A stretch of 64,000 bases of DNA from Dyadobacter luteus (GTDB lineage: Bacteria; Bacteroidota; Bacteroidia; Cytophagales; Spirosomataceae). The notes beneath the pieces are model-generated. The model saw only the letters and a list, made by a program, of their open reading frames with translations, was not told where the DNA came from and did not search any database. The translations under genes were made by a program, and so were the position numbers. The DNA lies in NCBI RefSeq assembly GCF_003383615.1, contig NZ_QNUL01000001.1, positions 372,001-436,000 of the forward strand, read 5' to 3'. Shown here in pieces: positions 10,748 through 19,800 of the stretch (positions within the stretch are counted from its first letter, which is position 1; every line of letters starts with the position of its first letter).

Positions 10748-11302
10748 ATGAATCGCAAAATTTTACTGGTCACCGGAGATGGTGGCGAAAGTTACGAAAC
10801 ACTGTATGCCGTTCACCGCTTTCAGGAAGAAGGTGACATTGCCGTCATTGCGGCTCCATCCAGGAGGCGACTTAATCTGGTGATGCACGATTTTGAACCT
10901 GGCTGGGATACCTATGTCGAGCGTGCGGGATATTGTCTGGACGCTGATCTGACAATCGACGAGGTGGTAGTAAGTGATTATGACGCAATTTTGCTATTGG
11001 GAGGCCGTGCTCCCGAGTACCTGCGTAACCACGCAGTACTGCTCGAAGTGGTTCGTGAATTCAACAGGCAGGAAAAATGGATCTTTGCCATCTGTCACGG
11101 TATTCAGATTCTGGTTACCGCCGGACTGGCCAAAAATAAAGAATTGACTGCTTACGAACATGTCCGTACAGAAATTGAAATGGGTGGAGGCACATATTCT
11201 ACGCAGCAGGCGATTCGCGACGGAAACATGGTTACAGGGCAAACCTGGCAGTCGCACCCCGACTTTTACAGGGAAGTATTCTCTTGTTTAAAGGAGCAAT
11301 AA
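10748..11302 (+). CDS. DJ-1/PfpI family protein
   Basis: The 184-residue product has the flavodoxin-like fold of the PfpI/DJ-1 superfamily: ILLVTGDGGESYE at the N-terminus (beta1 and acidic residue), YDAILLLGGRAPEYL in the middle, and the nucleophile elbow WIFAICHGIQIL with the reactive Cys near residue 118 followed by His. Full length for the family. Members are proteases, glyoxalase/deglycases or chaperones, and the precise activity cannot be read from sequence. It lies 62 bp after the HTCS stop on the same strand but is functionally unrelated to a PUL, so it is probably a separate stress gene. Confidence 0.88.
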   Translation: MNRKILLVTGDGGESYETLYAVHRFQEEGDIAVIAAPSRRRLNLVMHDFEPGWDTYVERAGYCLDADLTIDEVVVSDYDAILLLGGRAPEYLRNHAVLLEVVREFNRQEKWIFAICHGIQILVTAGLAKNKELTAYEHVRTEIEMGGGTYSTQQAIRDGNMVTGQTWQSHPDFYREVFSCLKEQ

Positions 11303-11391
11303 ACCATACGGCTGTGTTCCGGGATTCGTTTTGTCTCAAATGCCCCTGTAAGTTGTCAGATATACGGCAGGTAAGTACGATGACTTGCATA

Positions 11392-11399
11392 TATATTTG
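11392..11399 (+). promoter_or_regulatory. Bacteroidetes-type -7 box (TATATTTG) before the VOC operon
   Basis: TATATTTG matches TAnnTTTG exactly and lies 36 bases before the ATG at 11436. No TTTG-like -33 element is found at the right distance, so this is a half-supported promoter. Confidence 0.4.
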
Positions 11400-11435
11400 T
11401 GACAATCAAACAACATAATCTAAACACTTAACGAA

Positions 11436-11843
11436 ATGGCAAAGCAAATTTTCATCAATTTGGCAGTGAAGGATCTTGTTAAGTCTACTGACTTTTATAC
11501 GAAACTGGGCTTTACGAATAATCCGCAATTTTCAGATGACAGTGGTAAATGCATGGTATGGAGTGAGGCAATTTATGTCATGCTGCTGACCCACGAAAAG
11601 TTCTCATCCTTCGCTACCAAACCCATTGCCGATACAAAGTCGAACGTTGCCGGTTTGTTTTCTCTGTCTGTTGACAGCCTCGATGAGGTGAACAGTATCA
11701 CCCAGGCAGGGCTTGACGCCGGCGGAACAGAGCCGAACGAAATCAGGGATTACGGATTTATGCAGCAGCGCACCATAGAAGATTTCGACGGGCACACCTG
11801 GGAAATATTCTTTATGGATATGTCAAAATTTCCAACAGAATAG
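11436..11843 (+). CDS. VOC (glyoxalase/bleomycin-resistance) family protein
   Basis: This 135-residue protein has the beta-alpha-beta-beta-beta modules of the vicinal-oxygen-chelate fold: IFINLAVKDLVKSTDFYTKL at the start (KSTDFYTKLGF is the classic first helix) and DFDGHTWEIFFMD at the end, with the metal-ligand Glu in WEIFFMD. Members include glyoxalases, dioxygenases and resistance proteins; this subgroup has no assigned substrate. It is the first gene of a tight plus-strand group, with 9 bp to the DoxX-like gene and a second VOC gene behind it. Confidence 0.88.
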   Translation: MAKQIFINLAVKDLVKSTDFYTKLGFTNNPQFSDDSGKCMVWSEAIYVMLLTHEKFSSFATKPIADTKSNVAGLFSLSVDSLDEVNSITQAGLDAGGTEPNEIRDYGFMQQRTIEDFDGHTWEIFFMDMSKFPTE

Positions 11844-11852
11844 AACATTCCA

Positions 11853-12227
11853 ATGAAAAGAAATAAAACTATCTTCTGGACAGCGACCATCATCATTGCG
11901 TTGTGGGAGGCTGTGATGCCTGTAAGTACCTGGCTATTTGCGCCTGAGTACATGACAGTTGGAACCAGAGCACTTTTATATCCGGATTACTTCGGATTCT
12001 CTGTTGCAATAGCAAAAGTGCTGGGAGTAATAGCGATTGTATACCCGAAAACTCCGGCAGTGCTTAAAGAATGGGCTTATGCAGGACTCACCTACACTTT
12101 GATTTTCGCTTTCATAAGCCACGCGTGTGTCGATCAAAATATCGGCTACATGCTCATGCCTTTGGCTTTCCTTGGAATTCTGGCAGTATCCTACATCTAC
12201 AATAAAAAGATTCATTCAAGCATCTAA
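11853..12227 (+). CDS. DoxX-like small integral membrane protein
   Basis: The 124-residue protein has four hydrophobic segments (about 8-28, 44-66, 73-93, 99-117), the layout of DoxX-like (DoxX_2) proteins. The KVLGVIAIVYPK turn after helix 2 and EWAYAGLTYTLIFAFISH in helix 3 fit that family. It sits between two VOC-family genes with 9 and 12 bp gaps and so belongs to their operon. DoxX-like proteins are often beside small redox or detoxification genes, but no reaction is established for this subgroup. Confidence 0.75.
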   Translation: MKRNKTIFWTATIIIALWEAVMPVSTWLFAPEYMTVGTRALLYPDYFGFSVAIAKVLGVIAIVYPKTPAVLKEWAYAGLTYTLIFAFISHACVDQNIGYMLMPLAFLGILAVSYIYNKKIHSSI

Positions 12228-12239
12228 AGTATCCAGGCC

Positions 12240-12701
12240 ATGCAAAAGATAGTTCCTAACCTTTGGTTCGACGGTAATGCGCAGGAGGCTGCGGATTATT
12301 ATGTTTCTGTTTTTTCCGATGGAAAACTGATCAACACCACCTACTACCCTCTCACTGAAGCCGAGGGGCTGGCCGACTTTCAGAAGGACTTTGCCGGTAA
12401 GGTACTCACTGTTGAGTTTGAAATTGCAGGTATGCGGTTTATCGGTATTAATGCGGGGCCACTGTTCAAATTCAATGAGTCTGTTTCTTTTATGATACCA
12501 TGTAAAGACCAGGCTGAAATAGACTATTACTGGGACACTCTCACCGCCAATGGCGGCGAGGAGAGTGTTTGCGGATGGCTGAAAGACAAATATGGATTGA
12601 GCTGGCAGGTGTGCCCCGAAAACTGGGAAGAACTGAACAGCAAACCAGGTGCATTCAAAAAAATGATGGGAATGAAAAAAATTGTCATTGCCGATTTTTA
12701 A
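12240..12701 (+). CDS. VOC family protein, PhnB/YjdN-like
   Basis: The 153-residue product has the PhnB-like opening KIVPNLWFDGNAQEAADYY and the ending WGWQVCPENW-type block (here LSWQVCPENWEEL), with GGEESVCGWLKDKYGLSWQ between. This matches the VOC subgroup often labelled 3-demethylubiquinone-9 3-methyltransferase-like or PhnB, full length for that subgroup. The label is historical and does not imply ubiquinone synthesis. Third gene of the VOC / DoxX-like / VOC operon, 12 bp after the DoxX-like gene. Confidence 0.88.
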   Translation: MQKIVPNLWFDGNAQEAADYYVSVFSDGKLINTTYYPLTEAEGLADFQKDFAGKVLTVEFEIAGMRFIGINAGPLFKFNESVSFMIPCKDQAEIDYYWDTLTANGGEESVCGWLKDKYGLSWQVCPENWEELNSKPGAFKKMMGMKKIVIADF

Positions 12702-12776
12702 AATCGGCTTGACAGGCAAGGCTGAATCTGCATAATAATTTCCCTTCCGGCTGGCGATTTCATTTTTTCAGTAACA

Positions 12777-13106
12777 TCACATCTGAGTAGAACTGTGTCT
12801 ATTTCTACTCAGCTCTCTCAGATATAAAAACATGGGTAAACCTGATGAAACTCCTGCTAAAAATAAACCTATGTAAGCAATCCAATAATAACCAATAAAG
12901 TTTTTTTGCCTTTCCGCCTGGATGAAGACAATCACCACGACTGCTGAGATCAGTACATCCCAGGCAAAAAAGGAAGAGATGTGATTGACAAATAGTTGCT
13001 CAAAAAAGGAGTGAAAATCCAGTCCGAATTCTGTCAAAAAACCGTAAAATTGAGAGAGAGGTAACACAGTTCCAACGATGGCTAACAGCAGATACAAATT
13101 CTTCAT
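12777..13106 (-). CDS. DUF2834 family small membrane protein
   Basis: The 109-residue protein has three hydrophobic helices (about 1-20, 44-64, 72-93). The spacing and the motifs PLSQFYGFLTEFG, ISSFFAWDVLISAVVV and YWIAYIGLFLAGVSSGLPMFL match DUF2834 proteins. Function unknown. It is convergent with the VOC operon and the only gene on its strand here, so it is probably transcribed alone. The small size and charged tail RELSRNRHSSTQM are normal for the family. Confidence 0.75.
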   Translation of the reverse strand: MKNLYLLLAIVGTVLPLSQFYGFLTEFGLDFHSFFEQLFVNHISSFFAWDVLISAVVVIVFIQAERQKNFIGYYWIAYIGLFLAGVSSGLPMFLYLRELSRNRHSSTQM

Positions 13107-13497
13107 AGGATGGATTTATTGACTATGGTAAAGTAGAAAACATCGTGACGAAATTACAAAACATTGTCAGATTTACGCGAGAAGATAAAACTGCATGCCT
13201 GTGAAGAATATATCAAAAGTTGATTAATCCCAATATTGCAAGATCGGAATTGCAGGAGCCGGACGGGAATCCGACAGTTGAGAAAGGTTGATTCCAGGAG
13301 GGTAACAGAAAGTCTGTTGATTGTCAATCTGCATGGAATCAGATAGTCTTCGCGTCTGATTTATTTAGCGCATACAGCGTGAAGGCGATTTTCTACTCAT
13401 TAATTTTGTTACTTCTGCCAGATCTTATTTGAAGGCCTGACAGAAGTAATCTGGCTATTAATTTTCTTTACTAAAGGAGCCTGATAGCCTCTACTGG
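13107..13497. other. Intergenic stretch without a gene
   Basis: These 391 bases contain the upstream region of the DUF2834 gene and the 3' flank of the SDR gene. An interrupted inverted repeat (TTACTTCTG at 13409-13417, CAGAAGTAA at 13441-13449) lies just past the SDR stop and may end its transcript. Nothing else is recognisable. Confidence 0.5.
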
Positions 13498-14361
13498 TCA
13501 GACTAACAATTCCCCCATTCCAAACAATGTTAAACCTTTACCGAACTCTTCTGCTACAGCCTGATTGGCCGCTTCGATATATGCCCCGGTTATTGGATCT
13601 ACCACAGTTCGTAATGGTCTTTTTCCTTTTTCCGATTCTATGAGTTTGACAATAGCATCTGCAACGATCTGCGGATCAGGATTTTTTGTTGCTATCAGTC
13701 CGCCTATTGCACCGATCATTTTGTTCGGCATATCAGCGATTGCACCATAACCTTCAAAAACGGATTGATCCGAGGCTGGTTGGGTTTTCTGGCCCATCTC
13801 AGTCGGAAAAGCGCCGGGCTCCAAAATGGCCACATCGATTCCCAACCTTTTCACTTCATAATGCAGGCCTTCACTAATGCCTTCCAAACCGAATTTGGAT
13901 CCACTGTACACAGCAGCAAATGGAAAAGATACGCGCCCGAACCCGCTGGTCACATTAATTATTAAACCTTCTTGCTGTTGGCGCATAGCAGGCAATACCT
14001 GCTTGATGAACCTCCAAGGTGCAAAGACGTTCACGTCGAACAGAGCATGTACATCAGCCGACGTAAAGCTCTCTGCAACACCATTCATTGACACACCAGC
14101 ATTATTGACCAGTACATCGACTCTGCCTTCCTTTGCAACAATCCCTTCCACGGCTTGTTTTACACTTTCGTCATCTGTCAGGTCAACATCCAGAACCGTC
14201 ACGTTAGCTAATGCTGCTAATGCAGTGGCTCTGTCCGCATTTTTCCCCTTAGTATTCCTCATGGTAGCATAAACCTGATGCCCCAGGGCTGCAACACTAT
14301 GTGCTGTAAGCCAGCCAAAACCACTGTTTGTTCCTGTTATTAAAACTACTTTTTTACTCAT
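13498..14361 (-). CDS. SDR family oxidoreductase
   Basis: The 287-residue protein is a classical short-chain dehydrogenase/reductase. It has the dinucleotide-binding motif TGTNSGFG near residue 9, the NNAG motif (VLVNNAGVS, about 88), the catalytic Ser in INVTSGFG (about 137) and the YSGSK active site (about 151-155). The chain is longer than the classical 250 residues, with an extended substrate loop (YGAIADMPNKMIGAIGG). The substrate is unknown. It lies 77 bp downstream of a Crp/Fnr-type regulator gene on the same strand. Both genes carry the same 18-bp sequence in front of them, so control by that regulator is a reasonable inference. Confidence 0.9.
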   Translation of the reverse strand: MSKKVVLITGTNSGFGWLTAHSVAALGHQVYATMRNTKGKNADRATALAALANVTVLDVDLTDDESVKQAVEGIVAKEGRVDVLVNNAGVSMNGVAESFTSADVHALFDVNVFAPWRFIKQVLPAMRQQQEGLIINVTSGFGRVSFPFAAVYSGSKFGLEGISEGLHYEVKRLGIDVAILEPGAFPTEMGQKTQPASDQSVFEGYGAIADMPNKMIGAIGGLIATKNPDPQIVADAIVKLIESEKGKRPLRTVVDPITGAYIEAANQAVAEEFGKGLTLFGMGELLV

Positions 14362-14413
14362 TTTCTTTGATTAAAGATTGTGATGCAAAGTTTGGAATCT
14401 CAAAAACAAAAAC

Positions 14414-14431
14414 ATTTAACATTTGGTAAAA
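14414..14431. promoter_or_regulatory. 18-bp repeat, copy 1: candidate operator upstream of the SDR gene
   Basis: The sequence ATTTAACATTTGGTAAAA is identical to 15041-15058. It contains an imperfect dyad (TTAaCAtttGgTAA) of the size used by Crp/Fnr dimers and lies 53-70 bases upstream of the SDR start. Confidence 0.5.
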
Positions 14432-14438
14432 TGAGACT

Positions 14439-15008
14439 TCAACGAATATTTTTTCTTATCCTGCTCAACGATTGCTGCGTGATACCCATGTAAGAAGCGA
14501 CATACGAAAGCGGTATACGATTTACAAGGCCTGGAAAATGTTCATTGAATAGTGAATAGCGGGTCGTTGCATCCTCTGAGACCAAAGGGCTTCTTCTTTC
14601 GATCGTTTTTAAAAGACAATTTTTCATTATCAATCCTGCAATAGCGTCCCAGCCAAGAATGGTATTGCCGATTTCATCCCAATCTTTTTTTGAAAAAACC
14701 AGTAGTTTACAATTAGTCACAGCCTGTACATATTCAGAAGCAACCATTTGTGCTTCGAATTTTTGCTGATCCGAAACAAAATTGTTTTCATCAACAAAAG
14801 AATGGGTTATCTCTTCGCCTCTGTTATTGTAATAACAAAAACGAAGGACACCTTCGAGGATAAAACCGACATATCTGGGAATCTTTCCTGCCTCAGAAAA
14901 ATACTCGTCCTTGTGGAGCTCCAGCGTTTTTGCTTTGCTCATAATGAAATCTGTCTGCTGCTTGTTCAAATTTCCGAACTGCAGGATGTAATTGATGAAC
15001 TCTTCCAT
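14439..15008 (-). CDS. Crp/Fnr family transcriptional regulator
   Basis: The 189-residue protein has an N-terminal cyclic-nucleotide-binding-like beta-roll (about 25-115; GFILEGVLRFCYYNNRGEE with ITHSFVDENNFV) and a short C-terminal winged HTH in which RIPLSYVASYMGITQQSLSRIRK is the recognition helix. No Fnr-type cysteine cluster is visible, and the cNMP phosphate-binding residues are not obviously present, so the ligand is unknown. Bacteroidota carry many such Crp-like proteins acting on one neighbouring gene. Copies of an 18-bp near-palindrome stand in front of this gene and of the SDR gene behind it, which suggests autoregulation plus control of the SDR. Confidence 0.9.
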   Translation of the reverse strand: MEEFINYILQFGNLNKQQTDFIMSKAKTLELHKDEYFSEAGKIPRYVGFILEGVLRFCYYNNRGEEITHSFVDENNFVSDQQKFEAQMVASEYVQAVTNCKLLVFSKKDWDEIGNTILGWDAIAGLIMKNCLLKTIERRSPLVSEDATTRYSLFNEHFPGLVNRIPLSYVASYMGITQQSLSRIRKNIR

Positions 15009-15040
15009 GAGCTAAATATCGAATTTATTAAGTTCAGGTT

Positions 15041-15058
15041 ATTTAACATTTGGTAAAA
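15041..15058. promoter_or_regulatory. 18-bp repeat, copy 2: candidate operator upstream of the Crp/Fnr gene
   Basis: Exact match to 14414-14431, located 33-50 bases upstream of the regulator start and in the same orientation relative to the gene as copy 1. Confidence 0.5.
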
Positions 15059-15255
15059 AGCATGCTCAGATTTCCGAATCATTAATTACTGAGGCGGAAC
15101 AGTGGTAATTTCCTTAACGATAAGCACAACAGTACAATTGCTTTTTCAAATAGAGTAACTTTCTGTTTCAAATTTGCTACTTCATTCGTTACATCTCCAG
15201 GCTTTGAGTAGTACCTGGGATTTCGCTGTGTCCAAAACTACAGGTAAGCATAAAA

Positions 15256-15296
15256 AAAAGAGGGTGTCTCCGTTTTGAATTGAAACACCCTCTTTT
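15256..15296 (-). terminator. Rho-independent terminator of the second susC-susD operon
   Basis: A perfect 12-bp stem (AAAAGAGGGTGT at 15256-15267, ACACCCTCTTTT at 15285-15296) with a 17-base loop is followed on the minus strand by a run of T. It lies about 20 bases after the susD-like stop. Confidence 0.9.
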
Positions 15297-15316
15297 CATT
15301 TTTTTAGTCAACCGGA

Positions 15317-16858
15317 TCAATAACCCGGATTTTGGTACATTTTGATCGGATCCAGTTTGTGTTCATCAAACGGGATCGGATAGTAACGGTCCTTCGTGCC
15401 GAAATTAGAGAGTTTCGCCAGACCAAAACTAGCCTGATCTTTCGCTTTGAAGTAGGCTACCAACTCGTCATTGTTAAAGAAGCGGAGCAAATCGAACCAG
15501 CGATGATTTTCGAATGCCAACTCAGTACGACGCTCGTGCAAAATGGCCAGTTTCAATGTCGGATATTTGGCACGGTAGGTTTGATTCTGGATGGACACTG
15601 CATACAAAGGAAGTCCCGAACGCTCACGCACCTGATCCAGAAATCCGATAGCCGTCTGCTCATCGCCAAGATACATATTCACCTCTGCCAGCATCAGGAT
15701 TACATCTGCATAACGGATCAAAATCCAGTCATTGCCTCCAAAACCTTGCACACCGGCTGCAGTGCTCGCATCACGGTATTTGGTAATAAAGTAATCACGT
15801 ACAATGGATGCATTGGCAAACTTTACAGAAAAATCTTTTCTCACATCCTTTTCTTCATAATCCAAAACAAGATCCGGCGTAACGTTTCCTCCCGCACCAG
15901 TCGACGCAAACAAAGAATTCACAGTTTCCCCGATTGCCTGGTTGCTCCTTGCAATGGAAGATGAAAAGTTGATATCCCCCTGGCGGTTAACGATCTGGAA
16001 GATAATTTCAGGAACTGTCGATTTCTTGGCTACATCAAACACATCAGCGTAAGGTATTTCTTTCAGCACCCCAAATGAGCGCATATTATAACAAGCCGTC
16101 AGGTAAGTTTTGGCTTCGTTCAGATTGGCATTGCGGTTAGCCTGATCCTGAGTTGTAGCCATTGTCAGATAAACCTGTCCCAGCAGTGCATTGATCGCAG
16201 CTTTGGTTACTTTACCCTTCGTTGCAGCAGTTTGTGTGTTTGGCAATGTGCTGCCTGCTGCATCTTTCAGATCCTGTACAATCTGCTGATAAACCACATC
16301 CTGTTTTTCACGGAAAGTATTAGCCTGTACTTCACCCAGAGAGTTAAGAGGCTTGGTAACCAACGGCACATCTCCCCATTTACGAACCAGATTGAAGTAA
16401 ATCATCGCACGCATGAACTTGGCTTCAGCCTTATAATTCTCTTTCTGATTGTTATCGGCAAACGTAACCCTTTCGATACCCTCCAAAACCTGATTACTTC
16501 TGGAAATTACCTGATACAACGCAAGCCAGTGCGTTTTCAGATAAGCGTTACTTGGCAACAATGAGAAATCGTTGAACTGAAAAGGCTCTCCGGCGTTAGA
16601 CTGGTTATCATTCCTTCCGGTATTGTCGGAGCGTTCTTCATTGTAAAGCCCGCTCGTTTCACCTATACCGTTACCGCTCCTCAAAGCATTGTAAATGCCA
16701 TTCACCGCTGCTTCCACATCTGTAGGCGACTGGTAGTACGACGCATTCGAAACTGCATTAGGATCTTCCAGGTCAATAAAGTCAGTAGAACAAGCGCTGA
16801 GTACTGACAGACCGAGCGCTGCAATGATTGTGTTAATTTTATATCTTTTGTAAAACAT
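15317..16858 (-). CDS. SusD/RagB family nutrient-binding outer membrane lipoprotein
   Basis: The 513-residue protein has a lipoprotein signal (SVLSAC, lipid-bearing Cys at about 22), the SusD N-terminal helix block NASYYQSPTDVEAAVNGIYN, a TPR-like core (AEAKFMRAMIYFNLVRKWGD is highly typical) and the C-terminal signatures FLDQVRERSGLP, ILHERRTELAFENHRWFDL and PIPFDEHKLDP. It is the surface glycan- or nutrient-binding partner of the SusC protein encoded 10 bp upstream. No glycosidase, protease or sulfatase gene follows and a strong terminator does, so the ligand cannot be guessed. Confidence 0.95.
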   Translation of the reverse strand: MFYKRYKINTIIAALGLSVLSACSTDFIDLEDPNAVSNASYYQSPTDVEAAVNGIYNALRSGNGIGETSGLYNEERSDNTGRNDNQSNAGEPFQFNDFSLLPSNAYLKTHWLALYQVISRSNQVLEGIERVTFADNNQKENYKAEAKFMRAMIYFNLVRKWGDVPLVTKPLNSLGEVQANTFREKQDVVYQQIVQDLKDAAGSTLPNTQTAATKGKVTKAAINALLGQVYLTMATTQDQANRNANLNEAKTYLTACYNMRSFGVLKEIPYADVFDVAKKSTVPEIIFQIVNRQGDINFSSSIARSNQAIGETVNSLFASTGAGGNVTPDLVLDYEEKDVRKDFSVKFANASIVRDYFITKYRDASTAAGVQGFGGNDWILIRYADVILMLAEVNMYLGDEQTAIGFLDQVRERSGLPLYAVSIQNQTYRAKYPTLKLAILHERRTELAFENHRWFDLLRFFNNDELVAYFKAKDQASFGLAKLSNFGTKDRYYPIPFDEHKLDPIKMYQNPGY

Positions 16859-16868
16859 AAGTGCTCAA

Positions 16869-19800
16869 TTAAAAAGTGATTCGTGCTCCGATATTGTAGG
16901 CACGTGCCAATGGATATTTACCGTAATCAACACCTGGCGTCAGATTGGCTCCATCGTTGTAATCTACCTCAGGGTTATAGCCCAGATATTTGGTCAGTGT
17001 GAAAGCGTTATCTACACCCACATACAGTCTGAGGTTACTGATCGCATTTTTACTAACTTTTGCAATCTCAGGGAAGTTATAACCGACAGTCAAATTCGTA
17101 CATCTGAGAAACGAGCCGTCCTGCAGATAGAAAGTGGAAAGACGCGTACTGTTGCTTTGAGTTCCTCCACGCGCTGCACGGTAGATTTTCCCATCGCCAG
17201 GCTGTGCTTCGGAGCGATATCTGTTAAGTACTTTGGAATATTGGTTACCCGACCCTTCCATGTTGAATATGTAATAATCCTGTCCGTCGAGCACCTGGCT
17301 GCCATACACTCCGTTGAATGATGAGCTGAAATCCAGATTCTTATAGCTTGCAGAGATGGCAAAGCCATATGTAAATTTCGGATGCGGCGTACCAATTACC
17401 TGTTTGTCAGCATCGTTTACAATACCATCTCCATTTACATCCTCAAAATACAAATCCCCGGGACGCATTGGGTTTGTTGAAGCGGTAGAGCGCGCTGGCC
17501 CTTTCAACACATAGCCTTCAGGGAATTTCTGCGTAGATGAGTTATAGACTGCGTTATCAGCTGCCAGGTTTTCCATATCAGCTTCGCGCACCATACCTTT
17601 CACTTTAAAACCGTAGAACATACCAATCGGCTGGCCCTGCTGGGTCACGTGAGTGATGTAAGAACGCTCCGCTCCCATTGAAAAAATAGTGCTCGCACCA
17701 CCCATATCCAAAACCTTGTTACGGTTCAGTGAGAAGTTCGCGTTAAGATTCAAATGAAAATCGCGCTTAGAGATCAAACGTGCATCTGCCTGAATATCAA
17801 ACCCTGTGTTTTGTACTTTTGAATTTCTCAGGTTCGTCAGGATTGTAGAAGTTCCTGAAATTGCGGAAAGTGGCTGATTGAAAAGCAGATTATAAGAACG
17901 ACTCAGGTAATAGTTGGCAATGATTGACAAACGATCCTGAAGCAAACCAAGATCCAGTCCGACATTGTATTGGGAAGTAGATTCCCAGCCCAAACTCTGG
18001 TCTTTGATGCTCTCTGCCCACATGGCTGTGTTGACAGTCCCATTTCCGAAAACTACTCCGCCAGGTGTAGCCATCGTTTGCAGGAAGTTATAGTTACCAA
18101 TATTGTTATTACCGCTAAGCCCCCAGCTGGCGCGTAATTTCATTGTTGAAGATTTGCCCAGCCAATCGCCATAAAACGATTCGTTTGAGATGTTCCAGCC
18201 TGCTGATATGGACGGAAAATTTCCCCAGCGGTTGTTAGGGCCGAAGCGCGAAGATCCGTCTGTTCTGAACGAAGCGGTCAGGTAATATTTGTTATCAAAA
18301 TTGTAAACTGCTCTTGCCAGGTACGACAACATTGTCCAATTGGTTTTTCCCGTTCCTGTATTTTCCGGATTTCCGGTATTCAGGCCGAAATAAATTGCAT
18401 CTGCTCCCTTACTCGTAATCTCTTCAATTCTGTCGTTCTGAAAACCACGTGCAGTTACAGAAACTACATCTCGCGTATTTTTCTGGCTGGTGTAACCAAC
18501 AAGTCCATCCAGGCTGTGTTTACCCCATGCTTTTTTATAGTTCAGTGTAAATTCGGCAAGTCTGTCCATAAAACCTGCATTGCGCGAAAGTGCATATGCT
18601 GCAGCCTGCGCCTGAGGAGATCCCGGAGGATTGGCTCCTGAACTCAAACTGGTAGGCTGATAGTATTCATACTTCTCATTGAATGTCTGAAGACCAAGGT
18701 TTACTTTAAAGACAAGGTCCTGAATGATTTCAAACGAAGCAAACCCGTTGTAGGTGCCACGCTGACCACGGCGATTGATATGCGTTTCTGTAGCCAGGGC
18801 AACCGGATTTTCTATAGACTGCAGACCGTATCCGGAGCTCAAAGCGGCCGCTTCATTTTTAGCAAGACTACCATCTTCGTTATAAGCTTTGAAGATCGGC
18901 ATGTATACCAAAGCTCCCAGAATAGGACCCTGGTTAAAACGACCTTCCTGAACTTCACGGTTCTCGTTGTACGTAAAAGCAAGATTTGCCCCTACTTTCA
19001 GTCTTTTATTTACGTCGGCATCCAGATTCGCGCGGAAGTTGGTACGCTCTTGTTTTGTACTCAGGATGATACCTTCCTGTCCTAAATGCCCTCCGCTGAT
19101 TGCATAACGAAGTCCTTTCTGCCCTCCACTGAAAGCGACATTATGACGGCTCACAGGAGCATTACGATAAAGCTCATTCTGCCAGTCGGTATTATACTTG
19201 GGCGTAATAAGTTGCTGATTGGCAAAATCGTAAAGATCAGTAGGGATACTAACCGAACCCGCACTTCCTCCAAGATTTCTGATCCTGGTTGCATTGTCGT
19301 CAGAGAACATCGCATCGTTCCATTGCTTACCACCATTCACCATCAGATCGCGATAGGTATTATTACGACCATCGATCAACAGCTGTGCAAATTCAGAGGA
19401 ATTAAGCATATCCACTTTTTTGGCAAGCTGATGTACACCAAACTGGTAATCATACTCCAATTTACCTTTACCTTCTTTACCACGTTTAGTAGTAATAAGC
19501 ACTACCCCACCCGCAGCACGCGATCCGTAAATGGCTGCAGAAGCAGCATCTTTCAGAATATCAATGGATTCGATATCATTAGGATTGATAAAAACATCGT
19601 TTCCGGCAGGATATCCGTCGATTACATATAAAGGATCCGAGCTTGCATTAATAGAACCCACACCGCGAACACGAATTTTGGTTCCCTGATACGGCGCTCC
19701 GCTTACTTGCGAGATTTGTACCCCTGCTACTTTTCCGACAAGCGCTTGCCCTACAGTTGGTGTAGTCAGGTTTAATTCTTTCGCCTTTACACTTGAAATA

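Larger units (their letters stand above)
15009..15316. other. Intergenic region: crp-like promoter side and susCD terminator
   Basis: These 308 bases hold the second 18-bp repeat upstream of the Crp-like gene and the terminator of the second susC-susD pair. No gene is visible. Confidence 0.6.

Noticed and set aside
18780-19631. Plus-strand frames of 101 and 181 codons inside the second susC
   Set aside because: Shadow frames on the opposite strand of a typical SusC barrel.
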